Shown here: positions 32,979 to 41,942 of the stretch, piece after piece
How the letters are laid out: the number at the start of each line of letters is the position of its first letter
Numbering within the stretch: position 1 is the stretch's first letter
NCBI RefSeq assembly: GCF_938041645.1
Contig: NZ_CALIST010000045.1
Location: forward strand, 1-45,610
Source of the DNA: an uncultured Campylobacter sp.
Lineage (GTDB): Bacteria > Campylobacterota > Campylobacteria > Campylobacterales > Campylobacteraceae
DNA length: 45,610 nt
Direction: 5' to 3'
Program-made: the position numbers and the translations under genes
Notes under the pieces: model-generated
What the model saw: only the letters and a program-made list of their open reading frames with translations
Told to the model about the DNA's origin: nothing
Database searches by the model: none

Positions 32979-34219
32979 AAAAGCAATTAGAAGTTGAATA
33001 CAACGCCAAGGGCGCAAGAAAGAAGATGTTTTTGCAAGCTAGCGATAAGGTGCAAGCAAACAACCTAATGAAGCAGCGCGTAGGCGGGACGATCGTGAAA
33101 AGAGGTGAAACCCAAGTCGTAGCGAATACGGGCGGCGATTTTAAGGCGCAGGTTTCGCGTATGCTAGGTGGTAGCGGAAGAGTTAGAACGCTGCCGTTAG
33201 TAGCGTCGATCCGTCAGCTTTCGGTTATGACAAATGCGGGAATTTCAATCCACGACTCGATCAAAGAGGTCGCAAGGGCGGCAGAGGATAAGACGCTAAA
33301 AGAGATTTTTAGTGCTATGAACGACGATCTTAACGCGGGTCTTAGTCTTACCGAATCTACGGAGAAATTTAGAGGACAGCTCGGTGATGTCGTCGTTGCG
33401 ATGGTAAGTCTGGGCGAAGCAACCGGTAATATGGCAGAATCTCTAGCCAAGCTTGCCGCTATGCTTCAAGAGCTTTGGGAGAACCAGCGTAAATTTAAAA
33501 AGGCGATGCGTTATCCGATGATCCTTATGATCGTTATGGCGATTGCATTTTCGGTCTTGATGATGTATGTCGTGCCGAAATTCCGTGAGATTTTTGAGGA
33601 TTTGGGCGCGGATTTGCCACTACCTACTAGAATTCTACTTGGTATCGAAAGCACGCTTAATAATTATGGAATTTTTGTTTTAGCGGGCATCATAGGCACT
33701 ATCATAGCTCTTAGATGGGCATATCGCAATAACCCTGAATTTAAAAAAGGCTTTGACAAGACGATTTTAAAGGTCTATCTATTTGGTAAGATCATATTTT
33801 TCTCTACGATGTCGCGATTTATGCTTATTTTTACAGAGCTTGTGCGAGCGGGTATTCCTATTGCTGATGCGCTGGATACATCTGTTTTAATGGTGGATAA
33901 TCATACTTTAAAAGAGAAACTCTCTACCGTTAAAATTGCCGTGCAGCAAGGCGTGAGCCTAACAGAGGCGTTTAACAATACAGGGCTTTATGAGAGTATG
34001 CTTATTCAGATGATCAGCGCGGGCGAGCAGGCCGGTAACCTCGATAAGATGCTCGGTAACGTCACGGATTATTATAAAGAGAAATTTGATGATATCATAG
34101 ATAATATCTCAAGCTACGTCGAGCCAATCATGCTATTTTTTATGGCGGGCATGGTTCTTCTTTTGGCTCTGGGTATCTTTATGCCTATGTGGGATTTGGG
34201 CAAAGCCGTCAAAAACTAA
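32975..34219 (+). CDS. ctsF: Inner-membrane platform protein of the transformation system (GspF/PilC/MshG type)
   Basis: Polytopic platform protein of 414 residues. After a basic N-terminal segment (residues 1-65) it has two T2SF repeats. The first includes IRQLSVMTNAGISIHDSI and TGNMAESLAKLA, and the second SRFMLIFTELVRAGIPIADALD and GEQAGNLDKMLG. Transmembrane helices lie near 178-200, 225-250 and 380-405. It interacts with the CtsE ATPase and the PilMNO-like complex. It is the last gene of the operon, followed by a strong terminator. No pilin or prepilin peptidase gene is within the window. Confidence 0.92.
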   Translation: MKKQLEVEYNAKGARKKMFLQASDKVQANNLMKQRVGGTIVKRGETQVVANTGGDFKAQVSRMLGGSGRVRTLPLVASIRQLSVMTNAGISIHDSIKEVARAAEDKTLKEIFSAMNDDLNAGLSLTESTEKFRGQLGDVVVAMVSLGEATGNMAESLAKLAAMLQELWENQRKFKKAMRYPMILMIVMAIAFSVLMMYVVPKFREIFEDLGADLPLPTRILLGIESTLNNYGIFVLAGIIGTIIALRWAYRNNPEFKKGFDKTILKVYLFGKIIFFSTMSRFMLIFTELVRAGIPIADALDTSVLMVDNHTLKEKLSTVKIAVQQGVSLTEAFNNTGLYESMLIQMISAGEQAGNLDKMLGNVTDYYKEKFDDIIDNISSYVEPIMLFFMAGMVLLLALGIFMPMWDLGKAVKN

Positions 34220-34226
34220 CTCCTTT

Positions 34227-34258
34227 AATTCCGCGCCTTCAAGGGCGCGGAATTTTAT
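34227..34258 (+). terminator. Intrinsic terminator after ctsF
   Basis: AATTCCGCGCC (34227-34237), loop TTCAAG, GGCGCGGAATT (34244-34254): an 11-bp perfect stem continuing into TTA. It closes the transformation operon just after the ctsF stop. Confidence 0.85.
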
Positions 34259-34339
34259 CAAAGCATTAAAATTTCGTCCTTCAAATAAAATTTTAACCTT
34301 CGTTTGGCTAAAATACCGCTTTAAATTTAAGGATCTATC

Positions 34340-36622
34340 ATAATCAAAGAAGTATATTTTATCGTCATATCGGCTATCATAATATTTTTTGGGCTTGCTA
34401 CTATTGCGCCCGATTCCGCGCTTGTGGGCAGCGCAGGCAACGCCATCCGCTCATTTAATACCCAGCTATTTGGCTATTTTGCATACATCTATCCGCTATT
34501 TTTGCTCGCCTTAGCATACGTAGCCTATAAGCATTTTCGTGGTTTTGACTTTAGATTTTTTGAGTTTAGCATCGGAGCTATTTTGCTGTTTTTTACCATT
34601 TTGATGGTGCAGTCGAGTCTCTTTGGCGCTAGCGGCGGAGCAGTCGGTAGCTTCGCGGTGGACGGGCTTAGGCGAATGATCGGAAGCGTCGGCGTGTGGA
34701 TTTTTAATATTACGATTTTTGTGCTTTCGCTAGTGCTTATATTTGAAGATCGTTTTACCGACATCATCAAAAATTGCTTTATTGGCTCAAGAGATGAAAG
34801 CTCGCAGGATGAAATTGGGGATGATTTTGCTAGCGATGCGGATGCGGCGCAAAGAGGCGGGCTTGCAAAGCATTCGTCTGCGCAGGGCTTGAGAGGTGCG
34901 GAAAATTTTAACGCTTCGAATGACGCTTTGAGCACAGAGGACAATTCGGCGAAACAGGGTAATTTTGCGGAGCAGGGCGCAAGCGAACGCGGTTTTGAAA
35001 GCGGGCAAAATTTTCAAAATTTAAACGATGCTCGCGAGCCTGAAAATGAGCATAATTTCAGTGATGCACATGGTCCGCAGGCTTCCGCTGAACGCGAGCT
35101 TAAAATGCCGCAGAAGGGAAAGCCGAGCAGACTAAAAAGGGTCGAGCGCCTAAGCGAGGTCGCCGAAAACAAAAGACTTTTGGATCAGCTCGACAAGGGC
35201 AGGGTGGCTAAGCCCAAGGATTTTAAACTGCCGCCGCTTGACTTTTTAAATTTGCCGCCGAAAAAGAAAAGCAATATCGACGAGAGCGAGATCGATCGTA
35301 AAATTTACGACCTGCTCGATAAGCTGCGTAAATTTAAGATCGACGGCGACGTGGTGCGGACTTACTCGGGCCCGGTCGTTACGACCTTTGAGTTTCGCCC
35401 CGCTGCGCACATCAAGGTAAGTAAAATTCTAACGCTGCAAGACGATCTGGCGATGGCTCTTCGGGCGCAGACCATCCGTATCCAAGCGCCGGTTCCGGGC
35501 AAAGACGTCGTGGGCATCGAGATACCGAATCAAAATATCGATACGATCTATCTGCGCGAAATTTTAGAAAGCGACGTGTTTAAAAGCGCCTCCAGCCCGC
35601 TTACCATCGTGCTTGGCAAGGACATCGTGGGGCAGCCTTTCGTTACCGATCTTAAGAAGCTGCCGCACCTTCTCATCGCAGGCACCACCGGAAGCGGCAA
35701 GAGCGTGGGCATCAACGCCATGCTGCTTAGCCTTTTGTATCGCAATTCGCCCAAGAGTCTGCGCCTTATAATGATCGATCCAAAGATGCTCGAGTTTAGC
35801 ATCTACAACGACATCCCGCACCTGCTAACGCCCGTCATCACGCAGCCTAAGCAGGCGATCATCGCGCTAAGTAATCTTGTTTCAGAGATGGAGCAGCGCT
35901 ACTCGCTCATGGCGCAAAACAGGACGAAAAACATCGACAACTATAACGAAAAGATGCTGCGCGAGGGGGGTGAAATTTTGCCTTACATCGTCGTTATCAT
36001 CGACGAGCTCGCGGATCTGATGATGACGAGCGGCAAGGACGTAGAGCACTACATCGCGCGTCTGGCGCAGATGGCGCGCGCCAGCGGCATCCATCTCATC
36101 GTAGCGACGCAGCGCCCTAGCGTGGACGTCGTCACGGGGCTGATAAAGGCGAATCTGCCTAGCCGCATCAGCTTCCGCGTGGGCTCGAAGGTCGATAGCA
36201 AGGTGATTTTGGATCAGATGGGCGCGGACAGCCTGCTCGGACGGGGCGATATGCTCTTTACACCGCCTACCGCGCCGGGGCTCATCCGCCTGCACGCGCC
36301 GTTTACGACCGAAAATGAGATCAACAAGATCGCGGAATTTTTAAAGGCGCAAGAAAGCGTCGTTTATGACGAGCGATTTTTGATCGAGAACGAGGGCGCC
36401 AAGCAAGAAGGCGGTATAATCAATCCGCAAAATATTGTGCTTGACGAGCTTTACGATGAGGCGAAAGCGATCGTTTTGGAGGAGGAAAAGACCTCGATCA
36501 GCTACCTGCAGCGCCGCTTACGTATCGGGTACAACCGCGCCGCGACGATCATCGAGCAGCTAGAACAGATGGGCGTTTTAAGCGAGATCAACGCCAAAGG
36601 TCAGCGCGACATAATCAAGTAA
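34340..36622 (+). CDS. ftsK: DNA translocase FtsK, apparent non-AUG start
   Basis: Septal DNA pump that segregates chromosome dimers with Xer recombinase, about 760 residues. Four N-terminal transmembrane helices are followed by an acidic, repetitive linker (roughly 145-240). The RecA-like motor has Walker A GTTGSGKSV, Walker B region LIMIDPKMLEFS and VVIIDELADLMM, and the AT-rich-DNA-reading gamma winged helix at the C terminus (YLQRRLRIGYNRAATIIEQLE). The first ATG/GTG/TTG in the frame is GTG at 34424, but starting there removes the first transmembrane helix (YFIVISAIIIFFGLATIA). The frame is open back to a TAA at 34328-34330, with only ATC, ATA, ATC as possible starts (34337, 34340, 34343). 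AAGGA lies 6 bases before the ATA. The start shown is therefore tentative. Confidence 0.88.
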   Translation: MIKEVYFIVISAIIIFFGLATIAPDSALVGSAGNAIRSFNTQLFGYFAYIYPLFLLALAYVAYKHFRGFDFRFFEFSIGAILLFFTILMVQSSLFGASGGAVGSFAVDGLRRMIGSVGVWIFNITIFVLSLVLIFEDRFTDIIKNCFIGSRDESSQDEIGDDFASDADAAQRGGLAKHSSAQGLRGAENFNASNDALSTEDNSAKQGNFAEQGASERGFESGQNFQNLNDAREPENEHNFSDAHGPQASAERELKMPQKGKPSRLKRVERLSEVAENKRLLDQLDKGRVAKPKDFKLPPLDFLNLPPKKKSNIDESEIDRKIYDLLDKLRKFKIDGDVVRTYSGPVVTTFEFRPAAHIKVSKILTLQDDLAMALRAQTIRIQAPVPGKDVVGIEIPNQNIDTIYLREILESDVFKSASSPLTIVLGKDIVGQPFVTDLKKLPHLLIAGTTGSGKSVGINAMLLSLLYRNSPKSLRLIMIDPKMLEFSIYNDIPHLLTPVITQPKQAIIALSNLVSEMEQRYSLMAQNRTKNIDNYNEKMLREGGEILPYIVVIIDELADLMMTSGKDVEHYIARLAQMARASGIHLIVATQRPSVDVVTGLIKANLPSRISFRVGSKVDSKVILDQMGADSLLGRGDMLFTPPTAPGLIRLHAPFTTENEINKIAEFLKAQESVVYDERFLIENEGAKQEGGIINPQNIVLDELYDEAKAIVLEEEKTSISYLQRRLRIGYNRAATIIEQLEQMGVLSEINAKGQRDIIK

Positions 36623-38209
36623 GCTTTAAAATTTCGATAAAATTTAAGCAGCGAAATTTTGAAATTTATCGGATTTGCGGCGTCGGAATTTTTAAAATTT
36701 GATGGGTCTGCGTCGGTGAAATTTTAAAATTTATCGGATATGAAGCGGTGGAGTTTTAAAATTTTTTGATTTACATGGCGGATTTTAAATTTTAAAATTT
36801 GCGCGTTCTGCAGCTCGCACTTGTATCTCTGCGGCTGCGGAAAGGCGGACGGTTTATACGGATGCGAGGATGCGATTAAAGTTCTTTGCAGTGGGTGGCG
36901 CTTTAAAGGTGGATGTAGCGCGGTACAAACAGCGCGTTTCGCAGCTTGCGTTTGCTGTACGCCGTTTTAAGATACATTGAAATTTTAAGGTGTGGTTTAA
37001 AATTTAAAGATTGAGCGCGAAATTTGCGGTTTGCGATTTTATAAATTTGCAAAGGGATGCAAAATTTGAAATTTTAAAATTTTGCTTTTTAGGGCTTTGG
37101 AATTTTAAAATTTGCCGCAGCGTATCGAAATTTTAAATCACGCCGTGCGTTCGATACGAGGCACCTTGCGGCTATGTAAGCGAGGCTGCTAGGGGGGGCT
37201 TAGCCTTGCCACTAAAGTTTGGTTTGCCGCGGAGGCCTAGCTTGTGCTGCGGAAGTTTAGGCTCTAGCCGTGTGCGAGCAGAAAGTTTTGCTGCGCACCA
37301 AAAACCGCTCCGGAAAGTACGCGATCTTAAGTGCCGCGACTGCAAAGGCGTTCAGACTTGGGCCGCGTGACGGCTAATTTGCCTAACAAGCAGCCGTGTT
37401 GCGCGCCAAAAGCTAACGTATCGCGGGCGCAGCGTGCGAGACAAACTTTTTGCGTGCGGTATTTCGTGCAGGCGTATTTTGCGGAAGCAGCGCTTTGCGG
37501 TATGTTTTGCGATGTGAACGCACCTTGCAATATCGCTGCGGCGTAAAATTTTAAAAATTTACATTGCCGTGCGTACGCGTATAAATTTAATAAAATTTGC
37601 GCCGTAGCGGCGAGTAAATTTAAAATAAAATTTCGCGGCATTTTGCAGTGCGAGCGTATTTATGGTATATTCTAAGCGTAGCCCGAATTGCAAGACGCGC
37701 TGTGTTTTGCGCACGCCGCCGCGCTATTAATATCTAAGCGCGCGGCTAGCGGGTTCGCTGCGTGGGCACTAAGCGTTACTACTGCACGGATATCGTGCGC
37801 CGAAAGGTAGATATGAGAGAAAAGAATGCGCACGTTAGTCCTTGTAAAAGCCAGGAGCCGAAAAACGATGCACAATCGCGCGTTTTGCGCCTAATTGCGC
37901 ACCGAAATACGATGCGTGGCCCTTGTTTTGCGGCGTTGCACACTAAAGTTAGCGTGCGATCTTGCTTCGCGGCAGGGCGTGCTTAATGCACGCGAATCGT
38001 TGTGCTGCGCGAGAAACTATGCGCGATCGCACTTTGCGCTGCATGCCATAAGCTAGCGCGTGATAGTACTTCGCGACAGGGCGCGCTCTTAATCAGCGCG
38101 CGACCTTGCTTTGCGGTATCCGCGTTATGCGGGGTTTGAAACATCGCGCAGCAGACGAAGCGTGCACGGCGCACGTAAATGCGGATAAAATTTTAAAACG
38201 GAGAGACGA
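36623..38209. other. 1.6-kb non-coding region between ftsK and ftsW with degenerate repeats
   Basis: No credible gene. The first 500 bp are dominated by AAATTTTAAAATTT words every 30-50 bp. The rest is GC-rich, with repeated pieces such as TTGCTTCGCGGCAGGGCG and AAAGCTAACG/AAGCTAGCG. Short open frames (37331-37546, 37762-37986, 37983-38174) are rich in C, R and H and look like read-through of repeats. A stem-forming pair is listed separately. This is the largest non-coding stretch in the window. Confidence 0.5.
37947..38101. repeat. Two diverged copies of a hairpin-forming repeat
   Basis: Copy A (37947-37993) and copy B (38051-38101) match at about 23 of the first 30 positions and lie 104 bp apart. 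Each ends in a perfect hairpin: A GCGTGC-TTAAT-GCACGC (37977-37993), B GCGCGCT-CTTAATC-AGCGCGC (38081-38101). The T:A pair in A is C:G in B, so the stem is kept although the sequence changed. A partial third copy (CCTTGCTTTGCGG) follows at 38104. Confidence 0.5.
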
Positions 38210-39370
38210 TTGAGAACCGATAAATGGCTATATTACTTCACCTGCGCGCTCATTACGATCGGCATGATATTTTCGCTGTCGCTGAGCTCATATACGGTGC
38301 TTCTGCTGGGCGCTACGCCACTGCATTTTTTTTATCGTCAGTGCGCGGTAGGGATTGCCTGCATCGCAGTGATGTGGATCGTCTCGCGCGCCGATCCCGA
38401 TAAATGCCTAACGCCGGTGTGCATGTCGCTTTTTGCGATAATGGGGATTTTGATGCTCGCGATGGGCTTTTTGCCCAAGTCCTTGGTCGCCGACGTAAAC
38501 GGCGCGGCGCGCTGGATCAGGCTGCCGTTTTTTAATCTCGCGCCGGTGGAATTTTTCAAGGTGGGCTTCATCTACTTTTTGGCGTGGAGCTTCTCGCGCA
38601 AGCTCGATCACTCCAAAAAAAGCATCGGGCGCGAGATCGCGACGCTGCTTCCTTACGTAGCGCTTTTCGGCTTCGTCGTAATCCTGGTCGCTATCGTGCA
38701 AAACGATCTGGGGCAGGTCGCGGTACTGGGGCTTACGATGATTTTTATGTCGCTTTTTGCGGGCACGAGCTTCAAGCTCATCGGCTTTAGCTTTATGGGG
38801 ATTTTGGGGCTCGCTTACGTTTTTATCGTCACGAGCGCGCACAGGGTCGATCGCGTGCGCTCGTGGTGGGGCGGCGTGCAGGATTTCGTGCTGTCGTTTA
38901 TGTCGCCCGAAACTGCCGCAGGGCTGCGTATAGAGGACGCTAGCGCGCCGTATCAGGTCGGACACTCGCTAAATGCGATAAACAACGGCGAGTTTTTCGG
39001 GCAGGGACTTGGGCTCGGGAGCTTTAAGCTAGGCTATCTGAGCGAGGTGCATACCGACTTCGTGCTCGCAGGCATCGCCGAGGAGTGGGGGTTCGTCGGG
39101 ATTTTGCTCATCGTGGCGCTATTTTATGCGATGCTCTTTCGCATCTTTCAGACCGCGAGCAAGTCGCCAAATAATGTAAATTTCCTCTTTTGCCTGGGTA
39201 TCGGCTTTATGTTTTTCTTTTCGTTCATTATCAATTCCTACGGCATCACGTCGATCTCGCCGGTTAAGGGTATCGCCGTGCCGTTTCTAAGCTACGGCGG
39301 CAGCCACCTGCTTGCGGCGTCGTTTGCGGTGGGGCTCGTTTTGATGGCGTCGAAAAGGGCGAAATTTTAA
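38210..39370 (+). CDS. ftsW: Peptidoglycan glycosyltransferase FtsW (SEDS family)
   Basis: Polytopic membrane protein that polymerises septal peptidoglycan from lipid II. The 386-residue frame has about ten hydrophobic helices and the SEDS signatures: NGAARWIRLPFFNLAPVEFFK near residue 100, YQVGHSLNAINNGEFFGQGLGLGSFKLG with the large periplasmic loop, and PFLSYGGSHLLA at the C terminus. The start is TTG at 38210, preceded by GGAGAG. C. jejuni Cj1038 (with murG next, Cj1039) has the same arrangement. RodA is the alternative within the family, but the murG neighbour favours FtsW. Confidence 0.88.
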   Translation: MRTDKWLYYFTCALITIGMIFSLSLSSYTVLLLGATPLHFFYRQCAVGIACIAVMWIVSRADPDKCLTPVCMSLFAIMGILMLAMGFLPKSLVADVNGAARWIRLPFFNLAPVEFFKVGFIYFLAWSFSRKLDHSKKSIGREIATLLPYVALFGFVVILVAIVQNDLGQVAVLGLTMIFMSLFAGTSFKLIGFSFMGILGLAYVFIVTSAHRVDRVRSWWGGVQDFVLSFMSPETAAGLRIEDASAPYQVGHSLNAINNGEFFGQGLGLGSFKLGYLSEVHTDFVLAGIAEEWGFVGILLIVALFYAMLFRIFQTASKSPNNVNFLFCLGIGFMFFFSFIINSYGITSISPVKGIAVPFLSYGGSHLLAASFAVGLVLMASKRAKF

Positions 39371-39505
39371 AGCTTTTGCGGGCTTTTGGCGGACGCTGTT
39401 TTAAATTTGGCGTAAAATTTAGAGCCGAATGCGTTTGAAATTCTGCGCCGAAGCGCGCCGAGGCTCAAATTTAAGCGCGAAATTTTATAAATTTAAAGGA
39501 AAAGT

Positions 39506-40519
39506 ATGGTCATAGCAATCAGCGGCGGCGGCACCGGCGGGCATCTGATAATCGCTAAAAATTTAGCCGCTCATCTTGCGAAGCAGGGCATCAGGGCGAT
39601 CTTTATCGGCTCAAACCGCGGGCAGGATCGTGCGTGGTTTGAAAAAAGCGAGCTTTTTGCGCGCACCTATTTTTTGCAAAGCTCGGGCGTCGTAGATAAA
39701 AAGGGCTTTGCCAAGCTAGCCTCGCTGCTAAATATCCTGCGCCTCTCGCTTGCGGCGCGTAAAATTTTAAAGCAAAACGGCGTGCACGCGCTCATCAGCG
39801 TGGGCGGATACAGCTCGGCGCCCGCATCCATCGCGGCGATCCTTTCTCGCGTGCCGTTTTTTATCCACGAGCAAAACGCCGTTTGCGGGCGGCTTAACCG
39901 CTTGCTAAGGCCCTTTGCGCGCGCGTTTTACAGCTCCTATGAAAAACCTGCGTTCGCTTATCCGATCGCGGATATTTTTTTCGAGACGGCGCGGCCGCGC
40001 ACGGCGCTTAAGAGGATCATCTTTTTGGGCGGCTCGCAGGGGGCGAGCTTTATCAACTCGCTTGCCGTGGAGCTTGCACCCAAGCTTTTGGGCCTCGGCT
40101 ACGGCGTGATCCATCAGTGCGGCGAGCGCGAGTTTGAGCGTATCTCGCAGATCTACGCGCAGCAGGGCCTTGACGTGCAGCTCGTGGGCTTTTGCAAAAA
40201 TATGCACGAGCTCATCGCAAGCGCCGATCTTTGCGTCGGACGCAGCGGCGCTAGCACGCTGTGGGAGCTCTGCGCAAACGGCCTGCCCGCGATATTTGTG
40301 CCGTTTCCGTTCGCGGCGGCGGATCATCAGTTTTACAACGCGAAATTTCTTAAAGAGCGCGGGCTTTGCGAAATTTTACGTCAAGAGGACGCAAGCGGCG
40401 AGCGGATCTTGGGCTTGATTGAGAGCTTCGACGTGGCGCGCGCGAGCAAAGGGCTGCTTGAGCTAGCTGATAAAAACGGCGCGCAAGCGATAATCGACGA
40501 TGTGATGAGTAAAATTTAA
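39506..40519 (+). CDS. murG: UDP-GlcNAc:lipid I N-acetylglucosaminyltransferase
   Basis: Peripheral inner-membrane GT-B enzyme that converts lipid I to lipid II, the substrate of FtsW. The 337-residue protein has the glycine loop GGGTGGH (7-13), GGYSSAPASIAA, HEQNAVCGRLNRLL, the C-domain GGSQGASFINSLA, and the donor site GRSGASTLWELCANGLPAIFVPFPFAAADHQ. Length is a little short of E. coli, as usual in Campylobacter. AAAGGAAAAGT precedes the ATG. It lies 135 bp after ftsW. Confidence 0.96.
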   Translation: MVIAISGGGTGGHLIIAKNLAAHLAKQGIRAIFIGSNRGQDRAWFEKSELFARTYFLQSSGVVDKKGFAKLASLLNILRLSLAARKILKQNGVHALISVGGYSSAPASIAAILSRVPFFIHEQNAVCGRLNRLLRPFARAFYSSYEKPAFAYPIADIFFETARPRTALKRIIFLGGSQGASFINSLAVELAPKLLGLGYGVIHQCGEREFERISQIYAQQGLDVQLVGFCKNMHELIASADLCVGRSGASTLWELCANGLPAIFVPFPFAAADHQFYNAKFLKERGLCEILRQEDASGERILGLIESFDVARASKGLLELADKNGAQAIIDDVMSKI

Positions 40520-40754
40520 GGCGACTCCGTTTTCATACTCGCGCTTTGTGCGTAAATTTGAGACGACCTCTGCACGAGGCTTTAAATTTATAAACCGATT
40601 AAATTTGACTTTTTGCGTTTGCGTAAATTTTACGCGGCGCTTCGGTTTGAGTAAAAATTTTAAATTTGCATGCTTGCAGGCGACGGACGTTTTTTTGATT
40701 TGCGCAAATTTAAATCCGCAAACAAAGCGCGCAAAAGTGCATTGAGCCGTAAAA

Positions 40755-41666
40755 TTATCTGCGCCTAAAGCTGATTATCGCATCGTCGTTTTCTTGTTGA
40801 TATTTTTCAAATAGAGCCTGATATCTTTGCGATTTTGCCGGATCATTTGAATAAATTCCCACTAGAAAATAGCACGCCTCCGCAAATCGCAACTCGCACG
40901 ATCGCTCAAAGTATTGCGCGCCCGCCTCCTTGTCATTGTCGTCAAAATACGCGACGTAACCGAACATAAAGCAGCCCTCGCCGTTACCGAGCTTGCATGC
41001 TTTTTTATACAGTTTTCTGCCCTCTTGCGAATCTCTATCCTCGTAGCCTGCGAGTCTCGTGCAGCTTTCGCCGCCGTTAAGCTCGTAGCAGCCTTTTTTA
41101 AGCAGATCTTTGGCGCCATCTTGCGAAATTTCGCCATTTAATAGCATCAGGCTCGAAAGTACGGCGCAGGCATCGCCGTCTCCGCCGTCGCAATCTTCGC
41201 GAAATCTTACGGGGTTTTTCATTTTTAAAGTGCCGTCTTTGGTGCGAATAGAAATTTCTTTAGGATTTTTATTCGCGTCTTCGTTTGCTTGATTGGTCGG
41301 AATTCGGGTTTCGTTCAAAATTTCTGTGCGAGAAGATGCCTTTATCGCTATAAAAACCGCGATTATACATACGATGACGAGAGGGAGTATTTTTGGCGTA
41401 GATCGATTATTGCGCGGAGTGCGAAGATCTGCGTCTTTGATCGATTGCCCACCCCTTAAAGTGGCGGCGGATGGCTTGGTGCTCGGTTTTTGGCTTAAAT
41501 TTACTGCCGAACCTGTGACTGATTTTTCGGTCAAATTTGCGGCAGCGCCCGTATCCATATCTGTATTGGCACTTGTCTCGCAGACATTTTCGTTTGAGCT
41601 TTTTAAATTTTTGCCACGTTTTTCTCTCAGTTCATTTATGCGTTGTATGATTTCTTCGTTATTCAA
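40755..41666 (-). CDS. Membrane-anchored Sel1-like (Hcp-type) cysteine-rich repeat protein
   Basis: A 303-residue protein with a charged, serine/threonine-rich cytoplasmic N terminus. One transmembrane helix (93-110, ILPLVIVCIIAVFIAIKA) leads to a periplasmic C-terminal half. There, four alpha/alpha repeats carry paired cysteines: CDGGDGDAC, CYELNGGESC, CKLGNGEGC and CELRFAEAC. The C-x7-C pairs are the mark of Sel1-like Hcp proteins of Helicobacter and Campylobacter, in which they form disulphides. Unlike secreted Hcp proteins this one has a membrane anchor and a long cytoplasmic extension. The start is TTG at 41666, with AAGGA six bases upstream. Function unknown. Confidence 0.78.
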   Translation of the reverse strand: MNNEEIIQRINELREKRGKNLKSSNENVCETSANTDMDTGAAANLTEKSVTGSAVNLSQKPSTKPSAATLRGGQSIKDADLRTPRNNRSTPKILPLVIVCIIAVFIAIKASSRTEILNETRIPTNQANEDANKNPKEISIRTKDGTLKMKNPVRFREDCDGGDGDACAVLSSLMLLNGEISQDGAKDLLKKGCYELNGGESCTRLAGYEDRDSQEGRKLYKKACKLGNGEGCFMFGYVAYFDDNDKEAGAQYFERSCELRFAEACYFLVGIYSNDPAKSQRYQALFEKYQQENDDAIISFRRR

Positions 41667-41747
41667 ATGAGATCCTTTTTTGCTCGATAAATTTTGTTTT
41701 AGTTAAACGCCCGGTTTTATCATCAAAATCGCATTAATATCGGGGGG

Positions 41748-41776
41748 ATTATATCATCTTGTTTTGAAATTTTCAA
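41748..41776 (-). promoter_or_regulatory. Near-consensus sigma70 promoter for the Sel1-like gene
   Basis: On the minus strand TTGAAA (41776-41771), 17-bp spacer, TATAAT (41753-41748). The TTG start is about 80 bases downstream. Confidence 0.65.
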
Positions 41777-41902
41777 AAAACGACGACTAAGAAAAATCTG
41801 CAAATTTAGTGCAAATACGCCGCAAAATTCAGATGAGTTCTTGCCAAGATCATCTGCAGCTAGGTTTAAATTTCATATACTTCGGACGCGCGTAAATTTC
41901 CA

Positions 41903-41929
41903 AAACTTGATAGGATTCATATCAAGTTT
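41903..41929 (+). promoter_or_regulatory. HAIR-like inverted repeat upstream of htpG (probable HspR operator)
   Basis: AAACTTGATA (41903-41912), 7-base spacer, TATCAAGTTT (41920-41929): a perfect 10-bp inverted repeat. The core CTTGA-N11-TCAAG has the arm sequence and spacing of the HspR-binding HAIR element (CTTGAGT-N7-ACTCAAG). It lies 14 bp upstream of the htpG -35 box. Confidence 0.6.
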
Positions 41930-41942
41930 ATTTATTCTACTC

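Noticed and set aside
37331..38174. Short frames between ftsK and ftsW as genes
   Set aside because: Composition is dominated by R, C, A and H from GC-rich repeats. They overlap each other on both strands, lack ribosome-binding sites and resemble no protein.
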